From Linum tenue (taxonomy: Eukaryota; Streptophyta; Magnoliopsida; Malpighiales; Linaceae), in NCBI GenBank assembly GCA_946122785.1, contig CAMGYJ010000011.1, positions 21,391,007 to 21,455,006 of the forward strand: 64,000 nt of DNA, given 5' to 3'. The notes beneath the pieces are model-generated. The model ran no database searches and was not told where the DNA came from. It was given only the letters and a program-made list of their open reading frames with translations. Position numbers and translations under genes: made by a program. This document shows, piece after piece, positions 31,394-42,225 of the stretch; position 1 is the first letter of the stretch, and each line of letters begins with the position of its first letter.

Positions 31394-32775
31394 CGATTCG
31401 GGAGAAGAAACTCTGCATGACCTGAAGAAGAATGGATTTCTACCTCACTTTATGGACAAAGAATCATTCAAGCTTGTCATGAAAAGAAAGAGGACGAGAT
31501 ACGAGCGTCTGGATCAAACGGCGACTGATTCGGAGTCCGGACGAGGGAGAAACGAAGCATTGAATATAGGGAACAGGTTCGACAGTAAAAACACGGGCAG
31601 GAGGCCTTCAAAACACGGCCGTGTTCTGTGACCGTGCTTTTACTGCCGAGAGCAAATCCGAGTTTGGCAGACATGAGCTGATTACACGGGCAGGGCCGAG
31701 ACAAAGCACGGGCGTGTTTTCACCAAAGCACGGCCGTGTTCTCCCTAAAGCACGGCCGTGTTTTCACCAACATGTGGCCGTGTAATTAACCATAGCCAAA
31801 GCACGGGCGGGCTGAGGCAAAGCACGGCCGTGCCCTCGACAGTGCTTTGGCAGTGATGCCCTTTTAGGCGGATTTTCAGCCAAAGAGAGGGGAATTGGAT
31901 TTTCTGGGCAAAAACAGAGTTTTAGAGAGAGAAAGAGCGAAGAACAAACCCTAGGAGCTGATTTGGAGTGGATTTAGCATCATTGAAGCCCAGATTGCGT
32001 CCCTAGGAGTGAAGATGACATCCCAGAGCAGATTTTCCTCATCTTTATGAGTATGACTACTCTGATTTCTGTTTTCTCTTCTCTCTCTATGGAGTAGAAC
32101 TCTCTCTCACTTGGGTATGAAGAACCCTAGTTCCTGATGTTAGGTTTTGATTGTAATGACTTGGGATGATATTATTGTTTGATTTAATCGAATGACGCAT
32201 GTTCATGAATTGATTTGAGTTGATCAGCTTGTTTCAATTTCTGCTTCAACCTGAGATAGATAGAATCTGATTAGGTTGTTAGAGCTCTTCATTCGATAGT
32301 AGGAGATGGCTATACGAGAGTTAGCCAGTTTACTGCTTTGTACTGGTGTTCTTAACGCCAGTAGTGGAGTCTGTGTTTATAGCCTCAGCTTTCTATCCCG
32401 GTGAAGACTAGTCGTCTGCCGGGTAGTTAGACTGAGAGGGCTTGGTCAGCTTAAGAGATTCCAAGCTACTGTCGGATCTTCCGCAGTCTAATCAACAGTA
32501 AATCAACCCAGGGAATTGCAATTGAACCTAACTAAGGGGCTAGGGGGACTCAATCCCGAGTGACTCTTAACTGCTTTTGAAAACCGAACCATTTCCTGCT
32601 TTCTTACTGCTTTTGCTTTTAAACAACAAACACTCGACTTAGTTTGCTAGATAATAGAGAATCACGGAGTAAGCAGTAGATCTAGACCCCGGGTTGATAA
32701 TTAAACTTGCCTATGCTGCAGTCCCTTTCAGTGGTTACACTTGGCCATTGTTAGGTGTTGTGTTTTAGCGTGTCA
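31394..32775 (+). mobile_element. LTR B3: true 3' LTR of element B (first ~170 bp lost in the gap)
   Basis: 1382 bp visible, matching LTR B1 from its base 171. It ends GTGTCA followed by TATAG, the same duplication that precedes B1. It shares with B1 the variants that separate B1 from B2 (for example GTTTTAGCG near the end). It lacks 14 single bases relative to B1, nearly all in homopolymers and all before about 32370, which exactly accounts for the length difference. Confidence 0.92.
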
Positions 32776-34658
32776 TATAGCAGAGGACTTGATAGTCGCA
32801 GTAGGGCCATTTTCATATCCTGTTGATTTTGTGATTCTGGACATAAATGAGGATGTTGATGTGCCATTGATACTGGGTAGACCTTTTCTCGCCACCGCCA
32901 AGGCACTGATTGATGTTAATGATGGAAAGCTGATTTTGAGAGCTGGGGGTGAACAAATCACCTTCTCTGTTTCTGATAATATGAAACACCCCCAGCTCCA
33001 TGATGATCTTGATTACTGTGATGTTGTTGCTGATTTTGAGACCGCACTCGCCATCACGAGTGCGGGTACTGATGATTTCCTTGAGCGTTGTCTTTTGCTA
33101 GGGGAACAGGCATCACAGGATATGCAGCTGGCGGAGCAGCTTGCGGAGCTGGACGAGGCTGCGAGCGAGGGGCGAGAGATGCCATTCAAGCCGATTCCCA
33201 TCTCGCCCCGGCTCGCTACATCATTGGAGGAGCCACCAGAGTTGGAGCTTAAACCCCTCCCATCTCATCTGGAGTATGCATTTCTCCGGGAGGGGAACAA
33301 GCTCCCGGTTATTATTAGCTCGGATCTGACCCCCGAGCAGAAGAGCAGGCTGGTGGCTCTATTGCAGAAGTATGCCCGGGCCATGGCATGGAAGATCACT
33401 GACATCAGAGGCATTAGCCCATCCTTCTGCTCTCACAGAATCTTGATGGAGGATGAGGTTAAGCCAGTCAGGCAGCCGCAGAGGAGATTGTCTCCTAACT
33501 TGGAGGCAGTGGTCCGGGCAGAGATCGTGAAGCTCATGGATGCAGGGATCATCTTTGCTATATCTGATAGCAAGTGGGTCAGCCCCACTCAGGTGGTCCC
33601 GAAGAAAGGCGGGATGACTGTGGTCCCGAACGAGAAGAAGGAGTTGATCCCGATGCGGACCGTGACCGGCTGGAGAGTCTGCATCGATTACCGGCGCCTG
33701 AACGACGCCACCAGGAAAGATCATTTCCCCTACCTTTCATTGACCAGATGCTGGAGAGGTTGGCGGGCCATGAGTTCTATTGCTTCCTGGATGGCATGTC
33801 TGGGTACTTCCAGATTCCTATTGCACCGGAGGATCAGGAGAAGACCACATTCACTTGCCCTTCGGCACTTTTGCTTACCGGAGGATTCCATTTGGGCTGT
33901 GTAACGCACCGGCGACCTTCCAGAGATGCATGCTGGCTATCTTTGACCGACTGGTTGGAGAGATCATGGAAGTCTTCATGGATGATTTCTCGGTTTATGG
34001 AGATTCCTTCACTCATTGTCTCCATAACCTGGAACTCGTTCTGAAGAGGTGCGAGGAGACGAATCTGGCACTCAGCTGGGAGAAGTGCCATTTCATGGTT
34101 CGTGAGGGTATCGTGCTTGGGCACAAGATCTCCAAGAAGGGGATTGAGGTAGATCGCGCGAAGATTGAGACGATCAGTCAGCTACCTCCTCCCGTTTCTG
34201 TGAAGGGGATTCGCAGCTTTCTGGGTCATGCAGGCTTTTACCGGCGCTTCATCAAAGACTTCTCGAAGATTGCCCTGCCGTTGACCAAGCTGCTGGAGAA
34301 GGATGCGCCATTCCAGTTCACTCCAGAGTGCACAGCTGCATTTGAGACTCTGAAGGAGAAGCTTACCCATGCCCCTATCATGGTGACTCCTGACTGGTCT
34401 CTTCCTTTTGAGCTGATGTGCGATGCGAGTGATTATGCAGTCGGAGCAGTTCTGGGTCAGAGACGCGAGAAACACTTCCAGCCCATCTACTACGCGTCGA
34501 AGACCTTGAACGATGCACAGGAGAACTACACCACCACAGAGAAGGAGCTCCTCGCTGTGGTGTATGCATTTGACAAGTTCCGACCCTATCTGGTGCTCTC
34601 TCATGTGGTGGTTTACACTGACCACTCGGCGATTCGTTTATCTGATGAGCAAGGCTGA
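32776..34658 (+). pseudogene. pol: Element A protease C-terminus, reverse transcriptase and RNase H
   Basis: Continues A's protease from the TATAG duplication (ILGRPF block near 32870), then the RT. The first aspartate block is FLDGMSGYF, the catalytic block is FMDDF (near 33975), and GHKISKKGIEVD follows. RNase H shows the [20 protein letters not shown] and [10 protein letters not shown] blocks. The protein would copy element RNA into DNA. Three one-base homopolymer changes break the frame: a missing C near 33727, a missing T near 33861 and an extra T near 34637. All lie within 3.3 kb of the contig edge, where other one-base losses cluster, so they may be sequence errors rather than mutations. 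Confidence 0.9.
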
Positions 34659-36141
34659 TGCCAAGCCTCGGCTCATCCGCTGGATCCTGCTGCTGCAGGA
34701 GTTTGATATCGAGATCCGGGACAAGAAGGGAGCTGAGAATGTTGCTGCAGATCATCTTTCGCGGTTGGAAGCCCCTCAAGTGGACAACTTCGAGGAAGAG
34801 ATCGACGACTCCTTCCCGGGTGAGCGATTGCTGGCGATGACCCTGGTGGACAGCGTGACCCCTTGGTATTCTGACTTTGCCAATTATCTGGTGGGCAAGC
34901 AGTTACCCAAGGGGATGGCTACTCATGCGAAGCGCAAGTTCTTCTCCGATCTGAAGCACTACTTCTGGGAGGATCCTTACCTCTTCAGAATCGGAGCAGA
35001 TGGCGTGATCCGGCGCTGTGTCATGGAGCATGAGATGGGAGACATCCTGTCTCACTGTCACGAAGGACCCACTGGCGGTCATCATGGAGGCACCCGCACG
35101 GCGCGGAAGGTGCTACAGTCGGGCTTCTATTGGCCCTCGCTCTTCAAGGATGCAGACACCTTCGCACGCCAGTGCGACCGCTGCCAAAGGTCAGGTAACA
35201 TTTCTGCCCGGGATGAGATGCCCCAACATATATCTGTTATTTGTGAAATTTTTGATGTTTGGGGTATCGATTTCATGGGCCCATTCCCTCCATCTTTTGG
35301 CAATCTGTACATTTTGGTTGCAGTGGACTACGTCTCGAGGTGGGCAGAAGCTCAAGCAATGCCCACCAATGATGCAAGACGGGTCTGCTCATTTCTGAAG
35401 CAGCTGTTCGCCCGGTTCGGGACACCTCGCGCCATTATTAGTGATAGAGGAACCCATTTTCAGGGGCAATTCACTAAACTCCTCTCTCGCTATGGCGTTA
35501 AGCATCAGGTGTCGGTGGCCTATCACCCCCAGTCAAATGGGCAGGCCGAGCTGACGAACCGGGAGTTAAAACGTATAATTGAAAAGACGGTGGATCAGTC
35601 CCGCAAGGATTGGTCCACCAAGCTCGATGATGCTCTCTGGGCGTATAGGACTGCCTATAAGAACCCGATTGGCACTTCTCCCTATAGACTTGTCTATGGG
35701 AAGGCGTGCCATTTGCCGGTAGAGTTAGAGCACAAGGCCTTCTGGGCCATTAAGCTGCTAAACATGGATTTGAGTGTTGCAGGTACAGAACGTAAGTTGC
35801 AGCTGCTGGAGTTGGAGGAGTGGCGTTACCACGCCTACGAGAACACCCTGCTCTACAAAGAGCGCACCAAGTGTCTTCACGACGCTAGGTTGAGGGGCCC
35901 GAAGGAGTTTCAGGTAGGTGATCGTGTTCTGCTCTTTAATGCACGCCTGAACTCTTTCCGGGCAAGCTCCGTTCTAGGGTGGTCGGGTCCTTTCACGGTG
36001 ACCCAAGTTTTCCCGCACGGTGCGGTGGAGATCAGCAATGCTCAAACCGAGCCATTCAAGGTGAATGGCCACCTCCTAAAGTTATACTTGGGAGGTGCTG
36101 TCGAGCGCGCAGAGCTGCTGATCAAGCTCGAGGACCCTTAG
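34640..36141 (+). CDS. int: Element A RNase H end and integrase
   Basis: Open to the TAG at 36139. After the DHLSRLE linker comes the H-H-C-C zinc finger (near 35030-35185, ending CDRCQRSGN). The D-D-E core follows: [16 protein letters not shown] and [12 protein letters not shown]. The C-terminal region ends in [12 protein letters not shown], typical of Athila-type elements. No chromodomain is present. The enzyme inserts element cDNA and makes the 5-bp duplications seen around all these LTR insertions. It is followed after 43 bases by the conserved stem-loop. The catalytic residues are all present, so this part could be functional. Confidence 0.93.
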
Positions 36142-36184
36142 TTCCTCTACTGGCGTCCAGCTAAAAGACGGTAAAGAAGCGCTT

Positions 36185-36202
36185 GTGGGGAGGCAACCCC
36201 AC
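36185..36202 (+). promoter_or_regulatory. Conserved stem-loop after the integrase stop of A
   Basis: Perfect GTGGGG/CCCCAC stem with AGGCAA loop, identical to 10311-10328 in B and at nearly the same distance from the stop codon. Confidence 0.7.
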
Positions 36203-36317
36203 CGAGGTTTGCATTTTCTTACTCTTTTTCCTTTGATTTTGTGTGTTTTTGAGTCTAGAGACGTTGATCTGGAGTTTCGTGTCGTTTTTGAGTGAAAACA
36301 GGTTGATTTCGGGACCC

Positions 36318-36680
36318 CAGCAAGGTGCACGGCCAGAAAATCAACTTGCACGGCCGTGCGCCTAGCCTGGCCTGGCCGTGCGCGCTCTCGGCCAGGAGTG
36401 CACGGCCAAAAGTGCCTTGTGCACGGCCGTGCACATCCTCGGCCAGGCCGTGCACCTTGCACGGCCAGCATATCGCCTCGCACGGCCGTGCAGTACCCTC
36501 GGCCAGGCCGTGCGAGCTCTCGTCGCTAGTTGCACGGCCAAATGTGCTATGTGCACGGCCGTGCAACTCCCTCGGCCAGGCCGTGTCGGCCTGCACGGGC
36601 CAAATGCCAAGGTGCACGGCCGTGCGCCTCTGCCCGTGCAGCCGAGGCACGGGCTCTATAAATGGCCGTGCACGGCCATA
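36318..36680. repeat. Internal palindrome array of element A
   Basis: Four to five imperfect tandem units of about 60-85 bp. Each has a TGCACGGCC half-site, a full palindrome (for example TGCACGGCCGTGCA at 36420-36433) and a CTCGGCCAGGCCGTG block. The flanks are those of LTR A, not B or D. The array sits between the integrase and the extra ORF; element B lacks both. Confidence 0.88.
36657..36663 (+). promoter_or_regulatory. TATA box of a probable internal promoter in element A
   Basis: TATAAAT at the 3' end of the internal palindrome array. A GC-rich leader follows, then an intron-like stretch with an acceptor TTGTTTTGCAG just before the ATG at 37497. This suggests a separate transcript for the extra ORF. 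Confidence 0.5.
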
Positions 36681-37496
36681 GTGGACAGAAACCCAATTTT
36701 TCTCGCCGGAAACCTCTCCCCCTCACCGGAAAACCGCGCCCAACCTCCCTATTTTGATTTTTCCGGCCACTTTGGGTCCGTTTTTCACCAAACCAACACA
36801 AAACCCATTCTTTCCACACCCAAGGCGGCCTATCCCCCGAGTTTGAGCGAGTTTGGGCGACATTTTTGTCGCCGGAGGCGATTTCCGGCGAGAATCCGGC
36901 GAGGCTCCGACGAGCATTTCCGGCCAGATTTTCGGCTTTTCGTCGCTTCCATTGTCTTCCCCTCATCTTCCCCTACACCTCTACTTGAGTCTCCAGGTTT
37001 GATTTTGCCCCTAACTTTGTTAATTTTGGAGAATTGAGTGTGTAGGGTGTGTGTTAGAGATCTTTTTTGAATCATGCGATTTGTGTGAAATTGATTGAGG
37101 GGAATGCATGGGATGTGATTGAATTATGTTGGGCAATGTCCCATTTGTTTGATTGAGCCCTTGTGTGCAAGACTTTGGCCAATTTCATGCTTCACTTAAT
37201 AGTGCACACAAGGTGTTCGATGAAATGCCTGTTTTCCATGCCATGTTGTGGCCACCGGTTGGGGCCCTTGATGATGTCGTTTGTGAGTTTTTTTGCTATG
37301 GATGTGAACCTTGAGTTGCCTACTTTTATTGTGAATGTGCACCCCCACCCGGTTTATGCTTGATTTATCGAGTTTTTGACCCCCGAACTATGGATGAAAC
37401 CATGGTTCGGCTGCTTCCTGTTCTTAAGTGTGGGGGTGGACTTGACCTTTTCTTTGGCTCTTTTGGTTCCACTTTGGGTTGTTGTTTTGCAGGGCA

Positions 37497-38837
37497 ATGG
37501 CACAACCTAATTTCCAGCACCCGTTCATCCGGGATCTCAGGAGGGGTCCCACCGCAGCGCGCTTCAAGCAGGTCGTGGAAACCCCGTTTGGCGCCCACCA
37601 TTGCTTGTCCAAACGGGAGTTTCAGCGATTGCACTGCTACAACCAGATTTCCGCCGTGCTCGCCAACACTGCATGGCGCCGTCTGTTACAGATCTGCGAG
37701 ACGGTCTACAACGAGCCGGTGTGGGAGTTCTACACCACTTTCAAGCACAACTCCACGACCAGGTACCATGATAGTACAGCCGTTCAATTCAGGCTGGGTG
37801 GGGTCCCCCGATCCTTGAGCTATCACGAGCTGGCTGAGGCTCTCGTCCTCGACCTCGACGACCGTCGGGAGTACGTCACCGAGCTTAATGAGCCGGAGGT
37901 GGACTTCAAGAGGCTGTACACCAGCCTGGCTCAGCCTGGCCAGACGCTTCCTTTCAAGTCTGGGAGGACGAAGGCATCTACCCTGCGGATCGAGTACCGA
38001 CTTCTCCACCACCTGCTGGGGAAGTCTTACACTCCTGCATATGACAGTGCCGGCCACATCACAAAGAGGCCCCTGTACTTCCTCGATTCGATCCGACAGC
38101 GCTACCATCCTCTCCACCTGGGTTCGGTGGTGGCCAGGACATTCGCGAAGACGGCCAAGGAGCTGAAGAGCCTCCACTGCGCCCCCCTCATCACCCGCCT
38201 GGTTACCTTCTTCGGCCTCTCCCTGCAGGGGTGCACCAAGGAGGGGGAGACCCCCATCTTTGGCGCTGTGACGAACGGGAAGATGCTGTTGTTGCGGGTG
38301 AGGAACGGTGTTCAGTGGGTCGAGGGATTTCCGGAGCCTCCTACCCCCGCGGAGCCCGAGGAGGAGGCTGACGATGAGGTGGACACCGATGAGGTGGATG
38401 CTGCTGTGGATGCTGCTGCGGATGCTGCTGATGATCCCCCACCGACTGACTTCCATTTTGGGGGTAGCAGCTCCACTTTCCAGGGCAAGGACTACTTCAC
38501 CCAGCAGTTCGAGCAGCTGAGGATACAGAACCAGCTGCTCCTCGACCAGCAGATGCAGTTCCAGCAACAGTACGCGGCAGATCAGGCCGAGTACCGCCAC
38601 AGGCTGGACGCGATCCAGGCTCAGCAGGGCGTGACTCTCGCCCATATCGAGCGGGAGAAGCGCCGTTCCCGGCGCATGCAGGAGGTTCAGCAGCACCTGC
38701 TTCAGCTGGTTCCGGGCGATCCACCGGTCTGGAGGACTCCCTGGGATGACTCCCCTCCACATGACGGCGCGGCTGGCGCTGCTAGTGATGATGCATTCAT
38801 GGATGACATCGACTTCACCGATCTTGGCGACGAGTAG
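37497..38837 (+). CDS. Element A extra ORF downstream of integrase (ATHILA ORF-1-like)
   Basis: 446 codons from the ATG at 37497, placed 5 bases after a splice-acceptor-like TTTTGCAG. Residues about 10-260 resemble the plant 'retrotransposon ORF-1/ATHILA' type, with blocks such as VWEFYTTF and VQFRLGGVPRSLSYHEL. An acidic, alanine-rich linker follows (about 290-325), then a glutamine-rich predicted coiled coil (about 345-410) and an acidic tail. In Athila elements this position is often called env-like, but I see no signal peptide or membrane segment, so that name is not supported here. The frame is open and its upstream region has its own promoter signals. Its function is unknown. Confidence 0.8.
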   Translation: MAQPNFQHPFIRDLRRGPTAARFKQVVETPFGAHHCLSKREFQRLHCYNQISAVLANTAWRRLLQICETVYNEPVWEFYTTFKHNSTTRYHDSTAVQFRLGGVPRSLSYHELAEALVLDLDDRREYVTELNEPEVDFKRLYTSLAQPGQTLPFKSGRTKASTLRIEYRLLHHLLGKSYTPAYDSAGHITKRPLYFLDSIRQRYHPLHLGSVVARTFAKTAKELKSLHCAPLITRLVTFFGLSLQGCTKEGETPIFGAVTNGKMLLLRVRNGVQWVEGFPEPPTPAEPEEEADDEVDTDEVDAAVDAAADAADDPPPTDFHFGGSSSTFQGKDYFTQQFEQLRIQNQLLLDQQMQFQQQYAADQAEYRHRLDAIQAQQGVTLAHIEREKRRSRRMQEVQQHLLQLVPGDPPVWRTPWDDSPPHDGAAGAASDDAFMDDIDFTDLGDE

Positions 38838-40707
38838 GCTGTACTCGTTGCCCGTCTCAGTGTGTTTGTTTTTAATTTTTTTAAGACTTTTGAGTGTTTG
38901 CTCCATGTGTGCGGAGCTTGGACTTAGTGTCTGTTGTTTTTTGTTTTTGGTTTTTCATTTGTGGTTTGATGTAGCCGTCTGGGCTAACACTTATCCCTAA
39001 CACCAGTGTGCTAGTGTTTCTGATGTTCGATTTGTGCAGCACTGACCACTCCCCCGTTCGTTTCTCGCTGACTGGTCCACTTCCAGTCCCCCAGCAGTGT
39101 TCTTACCCGGTAACATCGTTCCCCCTTATCTTTCCCTCTACTCCATTGAGGGCAATGTCGTGCTTCAGTGTGGGGGGATGTTTTGTATCGGTTGGAATAT
39201 TTTAGATGGTGCTTGGAGCCTAGTCCACTGTCCGAATCTTACGATTTGAGGGCTCCAAGTACTGCTGTTTGATCATATTGGCACTGTGTTTTGATGGATG
39301 AATTGATTGGTTTTCGGATTAATGCATGACAACTTGTTTGCGACTAGGACAACCTATGATGAGGACTGAGATGTGCAGTAGAGCGATGTAGGGGTTCAGT
39401 TTTTCAACTGTTCGCTTGCCAACTGTGACTTGATCTGACTTGATCTGATTACTTGTTCTTGACAGTCGTTTATGCATCTAGTTCAGGGTATCAGAATGTG
39501 AGATAGAGCATATAGGTAGCCATGTGAGATTTGAGCCTGCTCGTTTCTTTCTTGTGCGATAGATCCCTCTTCCATGATGTGTAGCATTCACGTTGTCACT
39601 AGCTAAGATGATGGGGGCATAGGATTAGCCCACGCCCAAAACTGACTGTCCTGATGTGTCATATCCCCTAGTCAGCCCCTTTGAGCCGTGTGTTATCCTT
39701 TCTTTTGGTCTATAATGAAAAAAATCACCCTTGTCGCATCTTTTAGAAGGTTCCACAGAGAGGTTTTTACATATTCTCTGCTGTTTCTGCTTAAGTCTAT
39801 GTGAGTGTTGGAGGCAGTGCTTAAAGTTGGGCATGTGTTTGAAATATGTGCAGAAGTGGTGGCTCTCTTAAGAAATGAAAAGAAAAATAAAAGAAAAACA
39901 AAGAAAAAAATTGAAAGCAAAAGAGAGCCACTACTAAAAATCTGAATAATGCCCAGTAAGTAGTGTTTCTTAGCAGTCTGGCTTGGAAATGCTGATGTTT
40001 ATGCCTCCTTCGCTCTTGTGCTCTTAAGATATTAAGTAATGCAGGATAGCAGAAAGAAAATACCGGGTTGTTGACTGTGTTTGTGTGTTTGGGAAATGTG
40101 GAACCTTTTGCTATGAATACTTCCACCACCTAAAAGGCCTTTTCCCCAGGTCCAAGACCCTAGCCAGTCATTTGAACCTGTGTCTAAGACCTCCTGATTA
40201 GTTAGTGGTGACACCCCATATGTGAACTCTAGCATTTAGAGGCTGCCATCATGGTGAAGAGATGATAGGATTGAGAGAAATAGCATGCGCATCTTTCGCA
40301 TCAAATTGTCCTGACCCCACTGGTCGAGAGTGAGTGATTCATTTTCATTTTCTATATGCTCTTGTACCCCGGTGAGGACCTAGATTGCTCGGTCTCTATT
40401 CTGATGTTTTGAGTTGGATACATGAGTTGACTGTTTTGAGTAAGTGGTTGAATCAAGTCTAGGTTGGCCAGTGAACAGGAGGGAGACTCTTCCTTTACTC
40501 GATTTGCTGCACTCGAATGTCCTTTGTGGTGGTTGTCCAGGTTGTTATTGAGGTTGTGCATGTATTGATGTTTGAAAACCAGTGCGATTCACGTGTTTTG
40601 TGCCTTTATGACTTGTCCCCAATGTTGGTTGATTGAAATATGTAAGCTTACCTAGTGTCTGACTTGGTTTGCTTGGGGACAAGCAAACGGTTAAGTGTGG
40701 GGGAGTT
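38838..40707 (+). other. 3' non-coding region of element A with polypurine tracts
   Basis: No credible gene. From about 39070 it matches the B 3' region. It has an AGTGTGGGGGG tract near 39166-39178 and the terminal polypurine tract GTGTGGGGGAGTT next to the LTR (40695-40707). An A/G-rich stretch lies near 39870-39930. Confidence 0.85.
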
Positions 40708-42050
40708 TGATAGACCGTCATTTACACATGTTTTTACCCTCATACTTACACCGTTTGAGGTGTTGATTCTCGTGTTTTAGGCCGATTTCACGCTAGGTTG
40801 TGCTTGGTTGTGTTATTTCAGGTCTTAGTACGTGAATGAAGGCTTAGGAGCGAGTCTGGGGTCGATTGGACGAAGAACGGACGAAGGGCGAGCTTTTGGA
40901 GGAGTGCACGGGCAGACCAGGAGGCTGCACGGCCGTGCACTTGAGCCATTTGGCCGTGCGCCTCACGCCGAGGCCATGCACGGGCACAATCCAGGCTTGC
41001 ACGGCCGTGCGCCTGGCCGTGCAAGAAGGCTAAGCTTGTTAAGTGAAACGGTGCGTTTTGATGGTGCACGGCCAGAATGGTGATGTGCACGGCCGTGCAC
41101 CTGCCCGTGCACCTCGGGGAAGCCGGTTTTAATGCCTAATCCGAGCCAAAAGTGGGGAGAATCGTGTTTTCAGAGCAAAAACAGAGCCCTAGAGAGAGAA
41201 AGTGCGAAGAACTCATCCTAGAAGCCGTCTAAGAGCTGGATTTCATCGAATCGAGCCTGGAGATCGTCATAGGAGTGAAAATCATCGTCCCGGAGCAGAT
41301 TATCCTCATCGTTATGAGTATGACTAATCCGATTCTTGTTTCCTCTTCTCTCTCTATGGAGTAGAACCTTTCTCTCACTTGGGTATGAAGAACCCTAGTT
41401 CCTTGTGTTAGGGATTTGATTGTAATGACTTGGGATGATATTATTGTTTGATTTTAATTGAATGACGCATGTTTCATGAATTGATTTGAGTCTGATCAGC
41501 TTGTCTCAATTTCTGCTTCAACCTGAGATAGATAGAATCTGATTAGGTTGTTAGAGCCTCTTCATTCGATAGTAGGAGATTGGCTATACGAGAGTTAGCC
41601 AGTTTACTGCTTTGTACTGGTGTTCTTGACGCCAGTAGTGGAGTTCTGTGTTCATAGCCTCAGCTTTCTATCCCGGTGAAGACTAGTCGTCTGCCGGGTA
41701 GTTAGACTGAGAGGGCTTGGTCAGCTTAAGAGATTCCAAGCTACTGTCGGATCTTCCGCAGTCTAATCAACAGTAAATCAACCCAGGAAATTGCAATTGA
41801 ACCTAACTAAGGGGCTAGGGGGACTCAATCCCGAGTGACTCTTACCTGCTTTTGAAAACCGAACCATTTCCTGCTTTCTTACTGCTTTTGCTTTAAACAA
41901 CAATCACTCGAATTAGTTTGCTAGATAATAGAGAATCACGGAGTAAGCAGTAGATCTAGACCCCGGGTTGATAATTAAACTTGCCTGTTACTGCATTCCC
42001 GGACTGCGATTACACTTGGTCGCAGTTTGGTGTTGTGTTTTGGCGTGTCA
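40708..42050 (+). mobile_element. 3' LTR of element A
   Basis: 1343 bp, TGATAGACC to GTGTCA, followed by GTCTA, the copy of the duplication before the 5' LTR. Nearly identical to 2186-3528. It contains the same palindrome array and R/U5 text. Confidence 0.95.
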
Positions 42051-42225
42051 GTCTAACTTTCGTCCAATCGACCCCGAACTCGTTTCCAAACCTCCAATCA
42101 CATACTAGGACATGAAATATCACAAACAAGAACAACCTAGCGTGAAATCAGCCTAAGATACAAGAAATGAGGCTCATATGACATAAGAATGGTGGATAAA
42201 AACATGTGTATATATCAAGTCATCA
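42051..42225 (-). mobile_element. Solo LTR 'D', right portion
   Basis: Continues 967-2185 after element A and its GTCTA duplicate. On the minus strand it begins TGATGACTTGATATATAC. It is followed by CCCTT (42226-42230), the duplicate of 962-966. Confidence 0.9.

Noticed and set aside
37497..38837. Envelope glycoprotein
   Set aside because: No signal peptide, membrane span or cleavage site is seen; the similarity is to the ATHILA ORF-1 type.
37686..38906. 406-codon minus-strand frame opposite the extra ORF of A
   Set aside because: It is a shadow of the plus-strand GC-rich ORF; the plus strand has the ATG context, family similarity and promoter signals.
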